Shown: piece after piece, positions 1 through 10,412 of the stretch
Layout: each line of letters opens with the position of its first letter
Position numbering within the stretch: the stretch's first letter is position 1
Assembly: GCF_003364315.1 (NCBI RefSeq)
Contig: NZ_NXLS01000002.1
Span: forward strand, 1 to 64,000
Direction of reading: 5' to 3'
From: Helicobacter ganmani
Lineage (GTDB): Bacteria; Campylobacterota; Campylobacteria; Campylobacterales; Helicobacteraceae
DNA: 64,000 nt
Program-made: the position numbers and the translations under genes
The notes under the pieces: model-generated
Told to the model about the DNA's origin: nothing
Databases searched by the model: none
What the model saw: the letters and a program-made list of their open reading frames with translations, nothing else

Positions 1-66
1 AAATACATTACAAAAGTTAAAGAACATTTTTACTCTAAAGATTTTTAGCGCAAAAAAGGAAGCAAA

Positions 67-72
67 ATTATA
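67..72 (-). promoter_or_regulatory. possible -10 element reading leftwards
   Basis: TATAAT on the minus strand, preceded by TTGC. It could drive a gene beyond the left edge of the window. No convincing -35 is visible. The rest of positions 1-180 shows only a purine-rich patch near 90-115 and no gene. Confidence 0.3.
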
Positions 73-184
73 GCAAAGAAAACTTAAGGGGAGGTTAAAG
101 GGGGGAGGGGCTAAGAAAAAAGTGGTAAGATTTAGAGAATTGATAAAAATTATTTAAAAAATATTAGTAAATTATTATTATGAA

Positions 185-217
185 ACTTGACAATATAAGA
201 CTAAAGTTATATAATTT
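185..217 (+). promoter_or_regulatory. clpB heat-shock promoter with HAIR-like operator
   Basis: TTGACA (187-192), a 17-base spacer and TATAAT (210-215) form a consensus sigma-70 promoter. Lying on it at 186-206 is CTTGACA-N7-ACTAAAG. This resembles the HspR operator HAIR (CTTGAGT-N7-ACTCAAG), with 5 of 7 bases matching in the left arm and 6 of 7 in the right, at the same spacing. The 33 bases 185-217 match the grpE promoter (36091-36123, minus) at 31 positions. That HspR binds here is inferred from the motif and from the known HspR control of chaperone genes in Helicobacter and Campylobacter. Confidence 0.8.
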
Positions 218-243
218 TGGCAATTTTAAACCAAGGAGTTTTT

Positions 244-2817
244 ATGAATATCTTAGAAAAATTAACCAATACCTTACAAGAAACATTGGAACAAGGGGCT
301 TCTCTTGCATTGCATAACAAAAATCAAGAAATTGAGCCGATTCATCTTTTTTGGGCAATGCTCACACATACTAACTCTTTATTAAACCAAGCTCTTAACC
401 GCTTAAATTGCGATAAAAATGCATTAGAATTGGAAGCGAAAAGTCTTGCAGGTAATTTACCCAAAAGTAGCCAAGTCAGCAAGGAAAATTTAAGAATCTC
501 AAAAAACCTACAAGAACTACTTAATACCGCTGATGGCTTGGCTATAAGTAATGGAGATTCCTATATTGCACTAGATACTTTTATTCTAAGCGCATTACAA
601 CACGATTCTATTAAACAGCTTTTTAGCAAATATTTGGATATTAATGAGCTAAAAAGGACTTTTGAAACAATGCGTGCAGGGGCGAAAATTGACTCACAAA
701 GCGGTGATGAGAATTTAGAATCGCTAGAAAAATTTGGCATTGACTTAACCCAAAAAGCCATTGAGGGCAAACTAGACCCTGTTATCGGTAGAGATGAAGA
801 AATAACCCATATGATGCAGATTCTTATCCGCAAGACGAAAAACAATCCGATTTTACTTGGAGAACCTGGGGTTGGAAAAACTGCGGTTGTAGAGGGGCTT
901 GCGCAAAGAATCGTAAAAAAAGAAGTTCCGATATCTTTGCAGAATAAACGCGTCATTGCTCTTGATATGAGTGCTTTGATTGCGGGTGCAAAGTACCGCG
1001 GAGAGTTTGAAGATAGACTTAAAAAAGTTATTGATGAAGTCAAAAAAAGCGGAAATATTATTTTGTTTATTGATGAAATCCATACCATTGTAGGTGCAGG
1101 CGCGAGTGAGGGAAGTATGGACGCTGCAAACATTCTTAAACCCGCCCTTGCTAGAGGAGAATTACACACCATTGGCGCAACAACCCTTAAGGAATATCGC
1201 AAATACTTTGAAAAAGACGCTGCTTTGCAAAGGAGATTCCAACCCATAACTTTAAATGAGCCCAATGTGAATGAAGCCTTGCAAATTTTACGCGGAATCA
1301 AAGAGAGATTAGAAGCACACCACAATGTAACCATCACTGATAGTGCATTAGTAGCGGCTGCTAAACTCTCTAATCGTTACATCACAGATAGATTCTTGCC
1401 CGATAAAGCCATTGATTTGATTGACGAAGCAGCAGCAGAGCTTAAAATGCAAATAGAATCCGAACCTAGCGAATTATCCAAAGTTAAGCGCGAAATAGAA
1501 TCCTTGCAAGTGGAGAAAGAAGCACTTTTAATGGAAAAAAATGACAAAAACAATATGCGCTTAGAGGAAATCAAAAAAGAAATTGAGAATAAAAATGAGA
1601 AAAAGAAAAGCTTGGAAGTGCAGTTTGAAAGCGAAAAACAGGTTTTTAACGATATTGCAAACATCAAAATCAAGATTGACTCTTTGCGAACAGAGAGTGA
1701 GCTAGCCAAACGCAGTAGCGACTTCAACAAAGCAGCGGAAATTGATTATGGCAAGATTCCCGAGCTAGAAAAAGAATTGGAATCCCAAAATGCAAAATGG
1801 GTAAAAATGCAAGAGGCAGGGACATTGCTTAAAAATGCTGTGCTACCAGAATCTATAGCCGCTGTGATTAGCCGATGGACACAGATTCCGATTAAAAAAA
1901 TGTTACAAGATGAAAAGGACAAGATTTTAGACATTGAGAACGAATTAAAAAAAGATGTTGTAGGGCAAGATAAAGCACTGCGCGCAATCGCTAGAGCCAT
2001 TAAACGCAATAAAGCGGGATTAAGTGAGCTCAATCGTCCCATTGGCAGTTTTTTGTTTCTTGGACCCACAGGTGTTGGCAAAACAGAATCAGCCAAAACC
2101 CTTGCGCGATTCCTCTTTGATAGCGAAAAGAATCTCATACGAATGGATATGAGCGAATATATGGAAAAACACGCAGCAAGTCGCCTTGTTGGTGCGCCTC
2201 CGGGATATGTCGGCTATGAGGAAGGTGGGCAACTCACTGAAGCTGTTCGCCGCAAACCTTATAGTGTCGTGCTTTTTGATGAGATTGAAAAGGCACACCC
2301 TGATGTGTTTAATATGTTATTGCAAGTTCTTGATGATGGACGTTTAACAGACAATAAAGGCGTTACGATTGACTTTAGAAACACAATTATTATTTTGACA
2401 AGCAATATCGCAAGCAGTGCGATTATGGAGCTAAAAGATGAGCAAGAGCGCGAAAATGCAGTAAAAGATGCATTGAAAAACTATTTCAAACCAGAATTTT
2501 TGAATCGCTTAGATGATATTGTGATTTTCAATCCACTTGGATTAGAGCAAATTACATACATTGTGGAGATTTTGTTTAAAGGAATCCAGAAAAAACTTGT
2601 TGAGCGCGATATTCACATTACATTAGAGCCAAGCGCAAAAGAGTTTATTGCAAAAGTTGGTTTTGACCCAACCTTTGGTGCGCGTCCGCTCAAACGAGCA
2701 CTTTATGAAGAGATAGAAGATAGGCTAGCGGATTTAATTTTAGAGGGCAAAATCAAAGAGGGAAGTAAAGTTGCTTTTTATGCACAAAATGATGCAATCC
2801 AAACACGCATAGAATAA
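244..2817 (+). CDS. clpB: ClpB disaggregase
   Basis: Hsp100 AAA+ chaperone that works with DnaK/GrpE to pull proteins out of aggregates in the cytoplasm. At 857 residues it has the usual full length: N-terminal Clp domain, first AAA module (Walker A GEPGVGKT near residue 206), a long coiled-coil middle domain rich in Lys and Glu, second AAA module (GPTGVGKT near residue 607) and the Clp C-terminal domain. I chose the ATG at 244 because AAGGAG (233-238) precedes it. An in-frame TTG at 217 would lie upstream of the transcription start predicted from the -10 at 210-215. It is a single-gene unit followed by a terminator. It shares its promoter and operator type with grpE-dnaK elsewhere in the window, so the two are probably co-induced by heat. 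Confidence 0.97.
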   Translation: MNILEKLTNTLQETLEQGASLALHNKNQEIEPIHLFWAMLTHTNSLLNQALNRLNCDKNALELEAKSLAGNLPKSSQVSKENLRISKNLQELLNTADGLAISNGDSYIALDTFILSALQHDSIKQLFSKYLDINELKRTFETMRAGAKIDSQSGDENLESLEKFGIDLTQKAIEGKLDPVIGRDEEITHMMQILIRKTKNNPILLGEPGVGKTAVVEGLAQRIVKKEVPISLQNKRVIALDMSALIAGAKYRGEFEDRLKKVIDEVKKSGNIILFIDEIHTIVGAGASEGSMDAANILKPALARGELHTIGATTLKEYRKYFEKDAALQRRFQPITLNEPNVNEALQILRGIKERLEAHHNVTITDSALVAAAKLSNRYITDRFLPDKAIDLIDEAAAELKMQIESEPSELSKVKREIESLQVEKEALLMEKNDKNNMRLEEIKKEIENKNEKKKSLEVQFESEKQVFNDIANIKIKIDSLRTESELAKRSSDFNKAAEIDYGKIPELEKELESQNAKWVKMQEAGTLLKNAVLPESIAAVISRWTQIPIKKMLQDEKDKILDIENELKKDVVGQDKALRAIARAIKRNKAGLSELNRPIGSFLFLGPTGVGKTESAKTLARFLFDSEKNLIRMDMSEYMEKHAASRLVGAPPGYVGYEEGGQLTEAVRRKPYSVVLFDEIEKAHPDVFNMLLQVLDDGRLTDNKGVTIDFRNTIIILTSNIASSAIMELKDEQERENAVKDALKNYFKPEFLNRLDDIVIFNPLGLEQITYIVEILFKGIQKKLVERDIHITLEPSAKEFIAKVGFDPTFGARPLKRALYEEIEDRLADLILEGKIKEGSKVAFYAQNDAIQTRIE

Positions 2818-2826
2818 TAGCTATTT

Positions 2827-2849
2827 TAGGGCATTTTCGCCCTATTTTT
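2827..2849 (+). terminator. clpB terminator
   Basis: Stem TAGGGC/GCCCTA (2827-2832 with 2839-2844), a 6-base loop and a run of T at 2845-2849, starting 10 bases after the clpB stop. This is a classic intrinsic terminator. Confidence 0.8.
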
Positions 2850-2913
2850 AAGATTCTTCATTTTAATTTAATATTTTTTTGCTATCATCACAGCCTTACT
2901 TTATTTTTTAATT

Positions 2914-2991
2914 CGGAGTATAGCGCAGTCTGGCTAGCGCACACCCTTGGGGTGGGTGAGGTCGTGGGTTCAAATCCCGCTACTCCGACCA
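2914..2991 (+). tRNA. tRNA-Pro (anticodon GGG)
   Basis: A full cloverleaf can be drawn. The acceptor arms CGGAGTA and TACTCCG pair, followed by discriminator A and an encoded CCA (2989-2991). The anticodon stem CACCC/GGGTG encloses the loop TTGGGGT, giving anticodon GGG, which reads CCC. The T arm is GTGGG-TTCAAAT-CCCGC. The leading C is typical of tRNA-Pro. Confidence 0.95.
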
Positions 2992-3520
2992 TTCTTTAAT
3001 TGATTTTATTTATCTCTATTTTATTTATGGAATTGACATTCTAGTATTCTTGATTTGCGAAATCCACATAGAATCTGTTTGCGTTCTCACAAGTGTAATC
3101 CAAAAATACCTTTTTATTACAACTCTCTAGTAGTTTTGATTTTTCTTTTACATTTTCAAATCTTAGGTTTGGAGAAACTTTCCTCTAAGAAAACCAAAAA
3201 ACCCTCTAAGATTTCTAACTCCTTGCGCCATATTGGTGCGTTGCAATGACTTCAAACAACCTTATAAGGTTTCAAATTTGCTCCAAAAAACCTACAACAT
3301 AATTTTTATCCTCATAATTTTAGATTTCAATGTTGTTTATACGATTCATTAAAAGCAAATATCCTTTCCATATTTATCGTAAATTAGTATAAATTTATGT
3401 GATTTCTATAAACTTGTATCCAAAGGAAACATTTATAATCAAGAATCTTGCCACTCCTAAGAGGGTGAAATATACTACGCATTGCAAATGTAAGCAGGCT
3501 CTAACTTAAGAATCTCTTTA
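2992..3520. other. intergenic region without a supportable gene
   Basis: About 530 bases between tRNA-Pro and the end of the nap operon. A 64-codon frame at 3055-3249 has no ribosome binding site and an atypical composition. A perfect 14-base palindrome AACCTTATAAGGTT lies at 3258-3271. Nothing else is recognisable; it may hold eroded coding sequence. Confidence 0.5.
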
Positions 3521-3910
3521 CTATTGTATCTTTAAGATTTCGTCCAACGCACCTTGCACATCTCCACTATAAGTGATTTCATTTGCGCTTGTTTGTTCGT
3601 CCCGAAGCACTTTTGGGATTCTATCTTGCTTTTGTATCTCCTCTCTTAATGTCTCCAATTCCGTACTATGATAAGCATAAATCATTTGTGCAGACAACAC
3701 ACCCTTTAATCTTTCAATCTGTTTTAGAAGCTTGATTTCCTCCTCAATGCTTTGAGATTCCAAAGTTACGATGATTTTGCCACTTTCGTCTTTGTAATGG
3801 CACTCTGCGCCCTTGATTGCATTGATTTTTCCCCAAAGCGACTCTATGTCCTTCTGTGCGCATAGCACAACGAGACTAGACACATTAAAATCCTCTTGCA
3901 ATGCCTGCAT
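3521..3910 (-). CDS. napD: NapD, chaperone for NapA maturation
   Basis: Small cytoplasmic protein that binds the Tat signal of NapA and helps cofactor loading before export. The first 85 residues fit the NapD ferredoxin-like fold (NVSSLVVLC strand near residue 9, LKGVLSAQMIYAYHS near 69). At 129 residues it has an extra charged C-terminal tail compared with the roughly 90-residue enterobacterial protein. AAGGAG stands 5 bases before the ATG. It is the last gene of the nap operon, 2 bases after napL. The assignment rests on both sequence and position. Confidence 0.85.
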   Translation of the reverse strand: MQALQEDFNVSSLVVLCAQKDIESLWGKINAIKGAECHYKDESGKIIVTLESQSIEEEIKLLKQIERLKGVLSAQMIYAYHSTELETLREEIQKQDRIPKVLRDEQTSANEITYSGDVQGALDEILKIQ

Positions 3911-3912
3911 TT

Positions 3913-4929
3913 TTACTCCTTAAGATTCCAAATTAAGATATTTTTCCCATCTTCACTGCTAATAAGATGATAATCTGTAAAAATAATATTATTCAATAAA
4001 CTCGTATGTCCGCTTAAATGCATTATTTCTTGTTTATCTGAAATGCGAAAAACATTAATTTCGCTTTGTTCATTTTGCATATAAGCCCCCAATGTGGAAT
4101 CCGCACTCATTCCCACACTATACACCAAAAAATTTGCACCAATCCCATAAGATTCCACTTTATTTGTCTGCAAATTCAGCTGATACACACCCACTTTTCT
4201 ATCTTGCCCTGCGGTGATAAAAGTCATTATATCTCCTACTTTAGCAAGTTTGACTTGATATACATTATCCTTATTTTCACCCTCAAGTTCTGCTATTACC
4301 TCCCCACTATCCATTACTCCAAAATACAAAATCCCTGATTCGCACGCTACCACATAGCGATTACTCGGAATCTCTAATGCAAAATCCGAAAAAGAAGCTT
4401 CAGAGAGCTGCTTGCGGTAAAGAATCTGTTTTTGCTTTATATCATACAACACAATCTCATTGCTCGCGAGTCCTAAAAAAATTCGCTTTTCATCTACAAA
4501 AGCTGCTTTTTTAATATTTAAAGATTCCATATTGGGTAACATCTCCAAATGCCCCTTAGAAAATACAAAAAGATTCTTTGTGCCAAAATTCCCCTCACTA
4601 TGGATTAAAACTTGCTCTCCAAGCCTATCCACGCTATAAACTTTAGGTGCATAAGATTCTGCATAGAAACTCGTAATATCAGGAAGCTTCGCAAGCAATT
4701 TTGGCGATGTTTCATATAACTTTAGCTCCAAAACCTCTCCAAAATCCGTTCCAATCAACAAAGAATCTTTGATGAGATGCGTAACAACAATATTATTTTC
4801 TAAAACAATCTTTTTTTGAGGTTGAGAAGTTCCTTCTTTTGTGATATTGGATTCCTCTGAATAAATCACCAAAGGCGATACACATAGAATACATAGGATT
4901 ACCATAATTTTTTTAAGATAAATTCGCAT
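3913..4929 (-). CDS. napL: NapL, periplasmic WD40-like beta-propeller of the nap operon
   Basis: Has an N-terminal signal peptide (hydrophobic residues 8-24) followed by repeated short beta-strand segments of the WD40/propeller kind. The last repeat is clear: LSGHTSLLNNIIFTDYHLIS, then GKNILIWNLKE. 338 residues. NapL is found in epsilon-proteobacterial nap operons between napF and napD, as here. Its exact role in nitrate reduction is not established; an accessory or scaffold role is usually assumed. The start has AAAGGAAAG upstream. Confidence 0.88.
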   Translation of the reverse strand: MRIYLKKIMVILCILCVSPLVIYSEESNITKEGTSQPQKKIVLENNIVVTHLIKDSLLIGTDFGEVLELKLYETSPKLLAKLPDITSFYAESYAPKVYSVDRLGEQVLIHSEGNFGTKNLFVFSKGHLEMLPNMESLNIKKAAFVDEKRIFLGLASNEIVLYDIKQKQILYRKQLSEASFSDFALEIPSNRYVVACESGILYFGVMDSGEVIAELEGENKDNVYQVKLAKVGDIMTFITAGQDRKVGVYQLNLQTNKVESYGIGANFLVYSVGMSADSTLGAYMQNEQSEINVFRISDKQEIMHLSGHTSLLNNIIFTDYHLISSEDGKNILIWNLKE

Positions 4930-4939
4930 TCACTTTCCT

Positions 4940-5482
4940 TTAATTTTCACAAGATTCTAATATTATCGCTCGTGCAGGACAAGCCCCGATACATTCCCCA
5001 CAACCGATACAATGCTTTTGAATCGCAGGATAAAACAACCCACTAAAAGTAATCGCTTGATTCTTTCCTAGCACACTATAACAAATATCTTTGCAGGTGC
5101 AGCATAGGGTTTTATGGTAAGCCAAACAAGTTAGTTCATCAATCTTGAGGACAAAATTCCAATGTGGATTCTGTTCTTTTGCGAGTTGCTCCTCTAGCAC
5201 ACCCTTTGGACAAGCCTTTGCACATTCTCCACAAAGCTTACAACCACTTGTTTCAAAATCTATATAAACTGCATTATGTGATATTTTTAAGATTCCACTT
5301 CTGCTTTCTTTGTTATAAATTTCCTCGCATACCTTCACACAAGGCACTTGCAAAGATTCCACAATACATTGCCCACAAAATTTAGAAAAAAGAAAGCGAT
5401 TGGAATTATAGGGCGGCAAGGGCGCAAAGCCCTCTGATTTTGGCTTTAGCAAAACCGTGAAAAGATCCCTACGATTCCGCAT
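4940..5482 (-). CDS. napF: NapF, iron-sulfur protein of nitrate reductase maturation
   Basis: Cytoplasmic polyferredoxin thought to act in NapA iron-sulfur cluster assembly. 180 residues with Cys clusters spread along the chain: CGQCIVESLQVPC near residue 36, CKLCGECAKACP near 80, CTCKDIC near 127, and CIGCGECIGACP near the C-terminus. There is no signal peptide, as expected for NapF. Its ATG overlaps the napB stop in a TAATG junction, which suggests translational coupling. Confidence 0.93.
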   Translation of the reverse strand: MRNRRDLFTVLLKPKSEGFAPLPPYNSNRFLFSKFCGQCIVESLQVPCVKVCEEIYNKESRSGILKISHNAVYIDFETSGCKLCGECAKACPKGVLEEQLAKEQNPHWNFVLKIDELTCLAYHKTLCCTCKDICYSVLGKNQAITFSGLFYPAIQKHCIGCGECIGACPARAIILESCEN

Positions 5483-6003
5483 TAATTCACACCCTCATTC
5501 ACAATATCAATCAGATTGGATTTCGTGCTACCATTTTCTTGACGAAAATCAGGTTCAAACTTATTGACAACCAATGGCGCAGCATTGACTTGTGTAGTAT
5601 GGCAAATCACGCAATTAAAACGCGTTTCGTCCATTTGCTCTTTTAAATCTTTCTTTTTACGAAAATCATAAAAATGCGATTTAGGCATAGGTGTCGCTTT
5701 AACTGCTTCTGCAACTTCAGGCAAATGACAACTTGTGCAAGAATTGTTTTCTTTTGTAATAGGCAACATATCTTCCACAGAATGCGAAATCATAGGAGGC
5801 GCATTTTCAAATGCTCTATCAATCAATACAGATTCTCCCGCTGCCTTACCATTATAGTCAAATGCGCTCACTTTCACATTTTCATTAAGTAAAGTGCTTT
5901 TACGCAAGCCTATTTCATTCTCACTATAACCGCCTTGACAACCTAAAAATATGAATCCAGCCAATGCCACACTCACAACCATTATTGTTTTGTTAAAATT
6001 CAT
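5482..6003 (-). CDS. napB: NapB, di-haem c-type cytochrome subunit
   Basis: Electron-transfer small subunit of periplasmic nitrate reductase. Two CxxCH haem sites are visible (CTSCH near residue 90, CVICH near 136) with further His residues suitable as distal ligands. The N-terminus has a hydrophobic segment ending in FLGC, a plausible though imperfect lipobox, so the mature protein may be lipid-anchored. The 173-residue length is normal. Its ATG overlaps the napH stop (ATGA), and it is followed by napF in a TAATG overlap. Confidence 0.95.
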   Translation of the reverse strand: MNFNKTIMVVSVALAGFIFLGCQGGYSENEIGLRKSTLLNENVKVSAFDYNGKAAGESVLIDRAFENAPPMISHSVEDMLPITKENNSCTSCHLPEVAEAVKATPMPKSHFYDFRKKKDLKEQMDETRFNCVICHTTQVNAAPLVVNKFEPDFRQENGSTKSNLIDIVNEGVN

Positions 6004-6806
6004 TTTTTCTCCTTTTTAAAATCTAAGAGATTAAACACTAAGGCATTATCTCCACAAACTTCAATACAACGTCCGCAACGCGTGCATTCACCACTTTTTA
6101 TCACACCACTTTCCTTTCCAATGATTCCTAACACCTGCTTTTCTGGACAGATTTTTTTACACTCCATACAATGTGTGCAAGCCTGCAAATCATATTTGAC
6201 TTTTAAAATCGCAAAGGAACTAATAAGTGAATAAAATGCACCCAAAGGACAAATATGCCCACAAAATGCGTGTTTTGCTACAAATAAATCCAATAAAAAC
6301 ACTACCAAAACAGCAAAAAATCCAACTCCAAGCCCAAAAATAATCCCGCGATGAAGCATAGAAATCGGGCTAATCACTTCAAATGCTGCGACTCCAAAAA
6401 TTAAAGAGAGCAATAGACTAAGAGCCAAAAACACATAACGCAAAGAATTTTTCAAATAAACAAGATTTCCCAATGTATCCAAACCAAAAGCCCGTCTTAA
6501 AAAAGAGGCAAAGTCTGTTATAAGATTCATTGGGCAGACAAAAGAGCAATAAGCTCTTCCTAAAAACAAACCATAAAGCAATAAAATCAACAAAGCACCA
6601 AGCAGTGCGTTTGCCCCAACGATTGAACCTGCAAAAAATAACTGCAAAATCGCATAAGGGTCGCTTAATGGAATCACTCCAAAAACAAGTGAGGAGCTAA
6701 GATTACCTTGCAGAATCTTAAAGCTTGTATAATTTCCTAATACATACAAGGCTAATAGTCCTATTTGCACGATTCTACGCAAGAATAAATAACGATATTT
6801 TTGCAT
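6000..6806 (-). CDS. napH: NapH, membrane quinol dehydrogenase subunit
   Basis: Together with NapG it passes electrons from the quinol pool to NapB/NapA. 268 residues with about five hydrophobic helices in the first 190, two conserved CxxxCP motifs after membrane segments (CSFVCP near residue 88, CGHICP near 187), and two C-terminal 4Fe-4S motifs (CTHCMECKKICP, CTRCGRCIEVC) on the cytoplasmic side. No napC is present, as usual where NapGH is the quinol route. It starts in a TAATG overlap with napG. Confidence 0.95.
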   Translation of the reverse strand: MQKYRYLFLRRIVQIGLLALYVLGNYTSFKILQGNLSSSLVFGVIPLSDPYAILQLFFAGSIVGANALLGALLILLLYGLFLGRAYCSFVCPMNLITDFASFLRRAFGLDTLGNLVYLKNSLRYVFLALSLLLSLIFGVAAFEVISPISMLHRGIIFGLGVGFFAVLVVFLLDLFVAKHAFCGHICPLGAFYSLISSFAILKVKYDLQACTHCMECKKICPEKQVLGIIGKESGVIKSGECTRCGRCIEVCGDNALVFNLLDFKKEKK

Positions 6807-7579
6807 TACAAATCTCCGTTATTCAAATAATCTTGCACTTTAGAGCCAGAATCGCGTTTAGGGATTCTTTCTTTTGCTTCTTGCAAACGCATTTCATCTT
6901 CTGCTTCCCAACCTTTAATATAGTTTGTCCCTACTCTACCAAGTGCTATTTCACGTGGCAGGACAATAATTGCAGCCTTTTCTGTGATACAAGCCTTTTC
7001 GCATTTGCCACAACCCGTGCAAACCTCACTTTCCACCACAGGCAAAAGATAAGAATGCTTTCCTGTGCGTTCGTTACGTTTAAGTTCTAGTTTAATGGCT
7101 TCACCCAAAAGCGGACAGGCACGATAACAAGCGTCGCACTGAATGCCCCAATATGCGACACAATGCTCCTTATCCACAATCGCAACACCCATTTTAGCAA
7201 GATTGATTGCAAGTCCTTTTTCATTAGAGACCAATTTGGAATCCAATGCGTCTGTTGGACAAATCGGCACACAAGGAATATCCTCACACATTTCGCACGG
7301 AATCTTGCGTGGTTCAAAATAAGGTGTGCCTATGGGCTTCCCGCTTCCTGCGTCTGCAAGCTTTAAGGTGTCAAAAGGACAAGCCTTTACACATAAACCA
7401 CATTTAATGCAAGTCTTTAAAAATTCCTTTTCATTCAAAGCACCCGGCGGTCTCAAGATAAGAGGATTTGCCCTGCTTTCTTGCAAAAACGCTCCCCAAA
7501 CCAAACCACCAAGCCCTATAAGCGCAACCGCTTGTGCGCCACTTAGTAGAAATTTACGCCGATTGGTATTTTGCTGCAT
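6806..7579 (-). CDS. napG: NapG, Tat-exported ferredoxin-type subunit
   Basis: Periplasmic polyferredoxin that partners NapH. 257 residues with a twin-arginine signal (NRRKFLLSG, residues 6-14) and a following hydrophobic stretch. Four Cys clusters for 4Fe-4S centres follow: CIKCGLCVKACP, CEMCEDIPCVPICP, CDACYRACP and CTGCGKCEKAC. It lies one base after napA, and its stop overlaps the napH start. Confidence 0.95.
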   Translation of the reverse strand: MQQNTNRRKFLLSGAQAVALIGLGGLVWGAFLQESRANPLILRPPGALNEKEFLKTCIKCGLCVKACPFDTLKLADAGSGKPIGTPYFEPRKIPCEMCEDIPCVPICPTDALDSKLVSNEKGLAINLAKMGVAIVDKEHCVAYWGIQCDACYRACPLLGEAIKLELKRNERTGKHSYLLPVVESEVCTGCGKCEKACITEKAAIIVLPREIALGRVGTNYIKGWEAEDEMRLQEAKERIPKRDSGSKVQDYLNNGDL

Positions 7580-7580
7580 T

Positions 7581-10367
7581 TTATGCCTTATACACTTTTA
7601 CCGCACATTTTTTGAAATCTGTTTGCTTAGAAATCGGACAAGTTGCATCTAAACAGACTTTGTTAATATAGACTTTTTCGTCAAACCAAGGAACATAAAC
7701 AAGTCCCATCGGTGGGCGATTGCGTCCGCGCATATCCACATGCGCTTTTACCCTACCGCGTCTTGATTCTATCCAAACCGCGTCATTTTGTTGCACACCA
7801 AGCTTTTTACCATCTTCTGGATTCATATAACACAATGCTTCAGGCACAGCACGATAAAGTTCTGGCACACGCATCGTCATCGTTCCACTATGCCAATGCT
7901 CTAGCACACGTCCTGTGCTTAACCAGAATGGATATTCTTTGCTTGGCATTTCTGGTGGGTCCATATAAGGACGGAAGAAAATTTTTGCTTTGTTTTTAAG
8001 TGAAAACTTCTCTTGTGTTTTTGGAGTTACTAAATCTCCACGTGGAAGCTCTTTACCTGCGCCACCATAAAAGGCAAATTCGCCATTGTTTGCCTTTCTT
8101 GCATAATAATCATATTTTGCATTAAACCGCCATTGTGTTTCCTTGCCATCTACGACAGGCCATCGCAATCCTCGCACTCTATGATAAGTATCAAAATCTG
8201 CTAAATCGTGTGCGTGCCCTACACCAAACTTACGATATTCCTCCCAAAGATACTTTTGCACGAAGAATCCATAACCCTTAAACACTTCTCCATTACTTCC
8301 AACCACTTCGCGCTTATCTCCAAAGACTTCAGAATTTATCGTACCTTTTAACATTGTATCTGTTATTTTGTAGGTAAATGCCTCTTTATTTGCATACAAT
8401 ACATCATAAAGTGTGGAATCCTCATTATATCCCATTGCTTTTGCTGCCTCTAGCACATTGGGAAGTGTCAATTTATCATTAATCTTTTTCTCACCCCAAA
8501 CTTCTTTGAGTTTAAATCGTTTAGAAAATTCCATCATCTGCCAAGTATCACTCATTGCCTCGCCTTGTGGAAGAACTTGCTGTTTCCAATGCTGGGTTCT
8601 ACGCTCTGCATTTCCATAAGCACCCCATTTTTCATAAATCATTGCCACAGGTAGAATCAAATCCGCAACTTTTGCGCTAATGCCCGGATATGCGTCAGAG
8701 ACAACAATAAAGTTATCCATTTCTCTAGCAGCCTTAATCCAATGGTTTGCATTGGCAGTATTTTGCCAAGGATTATTCACATGCACCCACGCCCATTTGA
8801 TTTTTCCATCTTCAAGATTCCGCATAATTTGCATAAAATGTGCGCCCGGTTGTGGATTGATTGTTCCGTTTGGAAGTTTCCAAATCTTTTCTGTCATTGC
8901 TCTGTGTTTTGGGTTTGCTACTACCATATCTGCAGGTAATCGGTGTGAGAATGTTCCTACTTCCCTAGCTGTTCCACACGCACTAGGTTGTCCTGTAAGA
9001 GAAAATGCACCGCTTCCCGGTTTTGCTTGTTTGCCAAGCAGCATATGCACCATATAGCTTTGCTCATTAACCCAAGTTCCTCGCGTATGTTGATTCATTC
9101 CCATTGTCCAAAAACTCACAATTTTGCGATTTTTATCAATATAATATTGCGCAAGTTGTTTAAGTTTGTCTTTAAAAGATTCTAAACTTTCGCTTGAATC
9201 GCCTTTTGCGAGTTTTGCAACAAAGTCAAGCGTGTAAGGTTCTAGGGCTTTTTTGAAATCCTCAAAAGAAATTTCCCAATGATTTCCTGCAGCCGCATTG
9301 TGTCTGTTTTCCATTGTATCGCCCGCTTTCATACCAAGATACGCAAGCGTTACACCCTCTGCTTCACTGACGATTTTAGATTTTTCTTTTGCTGCAGTAT
9401 CTAGCTCTGCCACTCCGTATTTCGCGTGTTTAATATCTGTGCGCAACCCATAACCAATATCTGCAAAACCTGTTGTAAAGATACAATTTTTCTTAACAAA
9501 ATTCCAATCAATTGCGTTTGGATAATTATAAACAATCTCATGTGCAATGTAATTCCAAATTGCCAAATCCGTGTGTGGAGAAAACACAATTTCAATATCT
9601 GCCAAATCTGAAGTTCTATTAGAATAAGGTGTAAGATTAATCACTTTTACCTTATTTGGATTGGTGAGTTTTCTATCTGTAACCCTTGCCCAAAGAATCG
9701 GGTGCATTTCTGCCATATTCGCACCCCAAGTAACAATCGTATCGGTTAGCTCAATATCATCATAACAGCCTGCTGGCTCGTCAATCCCAAAAGTCTCCAT
9801 AAACCCAACAACCGCACTTGCCATACAATGACGCGCATTGGGATCAATATTGTTACTTCTAAAGCCACCTTTAATGAGCTTCACAGCTGCATAACCTTCT
9901 TGCACAGTGTATTGCCCAGAGCCAAACACTCCAATTCCTGTTGGTCCTAATTCATTGTATGCTTTTTTAAATTGTGCTTCCATTACATCAAAGGCTTTTT
10001 GCCAACTCACAGGTTGGAATCGCCCTTTCTTGTCAAATTCACCTTTAGAATTTACGCGCAAAAGCGGTTGAGTTAGCCTATCTGCACCATACATAATTTT
10101 AGCATTAAAATATCCTTTAATACAATTTAACCCACGATTTACAGGGGCTGCGGGGTCTCCCTTAATCGCAACAATTTGTTCGTCTTTGGTCGCCACCATA
10201 ATCCCACAGCCTGTTCCACAAAATCTACAAACAGATTTGTCCCATTTCCAGCCACCTTCTGCTTCTTTTGCTGCTGCTAGAGCATTGCTTGGCAATGCAA
10301 TTCCAACCGCACTTGCTGCACTTGCTGCTGCTGCCGTTTTTAAAAATTCGCGTCTATTGTATGCCAC
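7581..10367 (-). CDS. napA: NapA, catalytic subunit of periplasmic nitrate reductase
   Basis: Reduces nitrate to nitrite in the periplasm using a bis-MGD molybdenum cofactor. 928 residues, the usual epsilon-type length. A twin-arginine signal (YNRREFLK) starts the protein. Cys 47, 50, 54 and 82 bind the 4Fe-4S cluster, and Cys 181 in NARHCMASA is the expected molybdenum ligand. I chose the GTG at 10367 because AAGGAGG (10373-10379) sits 5 bases upstream. A longer in-frame ATG at 10433 lies upstream of the predicted transcription start, so it is not used. It heads the operon napAGHBFLD, with an FNR-type site on its promoter. Confidence 0.97.
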   Translation of the reverse strand: MAYNRREFLKTAAAASAASAVGIALPSNALAAAKEAEGGWKWDKSVCRFCGTGCGIMVATKDEQIVAIKGDPAAPVNRGLNCIKGYFNAKIMYGADRLTQPLLRVNSKGEFDKKGRFQPVSWQKAFDVMEAQFKKAYNELGPTGIGVFGSGQYTVQEGYAAVKLIKGGFRSNNIDPNARHCMASAVVGFMETFGIDEPAGCYDDIELTDTIVTWGANMAEMHPILWARVTDRKLTNPNKVKVINLTPYSNRTSDLADIEIVFSPHTDLAIWNYIAHEIVYNYPNAIDWNFVKKNCIFTTGFADIGYGLRTDIKHAKYGVAELDTAAKEKSKIVSEAEGVTLAYLGMKAGDTMENRHNAAAGNHWEISFEDFKKALEPYTLDFVAKLAKGDSSESLESFKDKLKQLAQYYIDKNRKIVSFWTMGMNQHTRGTWVNEQSYMVHMLLGKQAKPGSGAFSLTGQPSACGTAREVGTFSHRLPADMVVANPKHRAMTEKIWKLPNGTINPQPGAHFMQIMRNLEDGKIKWAWVHVNNPWQNTANANHWIKAAREMDNFIVVSDAYPGISAKVADLILPVAMIYEKWGAYGNAERRTQHWKQQVLPQGEAMSDTWQMMEFSKRFKLKEVWGEKKINDKLTLPNVLEAAKAMGYNEDSTLYDVLYANKEAFTYKITDTMLKGTINSEVFGDKREVVGSNGEVFKGYGFFVQKYLWEEYRKFGVGHAHDLADFDTYHRVRGLRWPVVDGKETQWRFNAKYDYYARKANNGEFAFYGGAGKELPRGDLVTPKTQEKFSLKNKAKIFFRPYMDPPEMPSKEYPFWLSTGRVLEHWHSGTMTMRVPELYRAVPEALCYMNPEDGKKLGVQQNDAVWIESRRGRVKAHVDMRGRNRPPMGLVYVPWFDEKVYINKVCLDATCPISKQTDFKKCAVKVYKA

Positions 10368-10412
10368 AAAAGCCTCCTTAAACTTAAGATTTAGCATTTT
10401 TAATGCAAAAAA

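Noticed and set aside
217-243. Longer clpB from an upstream TTG
   Set aside because: The TTG precedes the transcription start inferred from the -10 at 210-215, and the ATG at 244 has a good AAGGAG.
3055-3249. 64-codon frame after tRNA-Pro
   Set aside because: No ribosome binding site, no recognisable domain, and composition unlike neighbouring genes. Reported only as part of the intergenic region.
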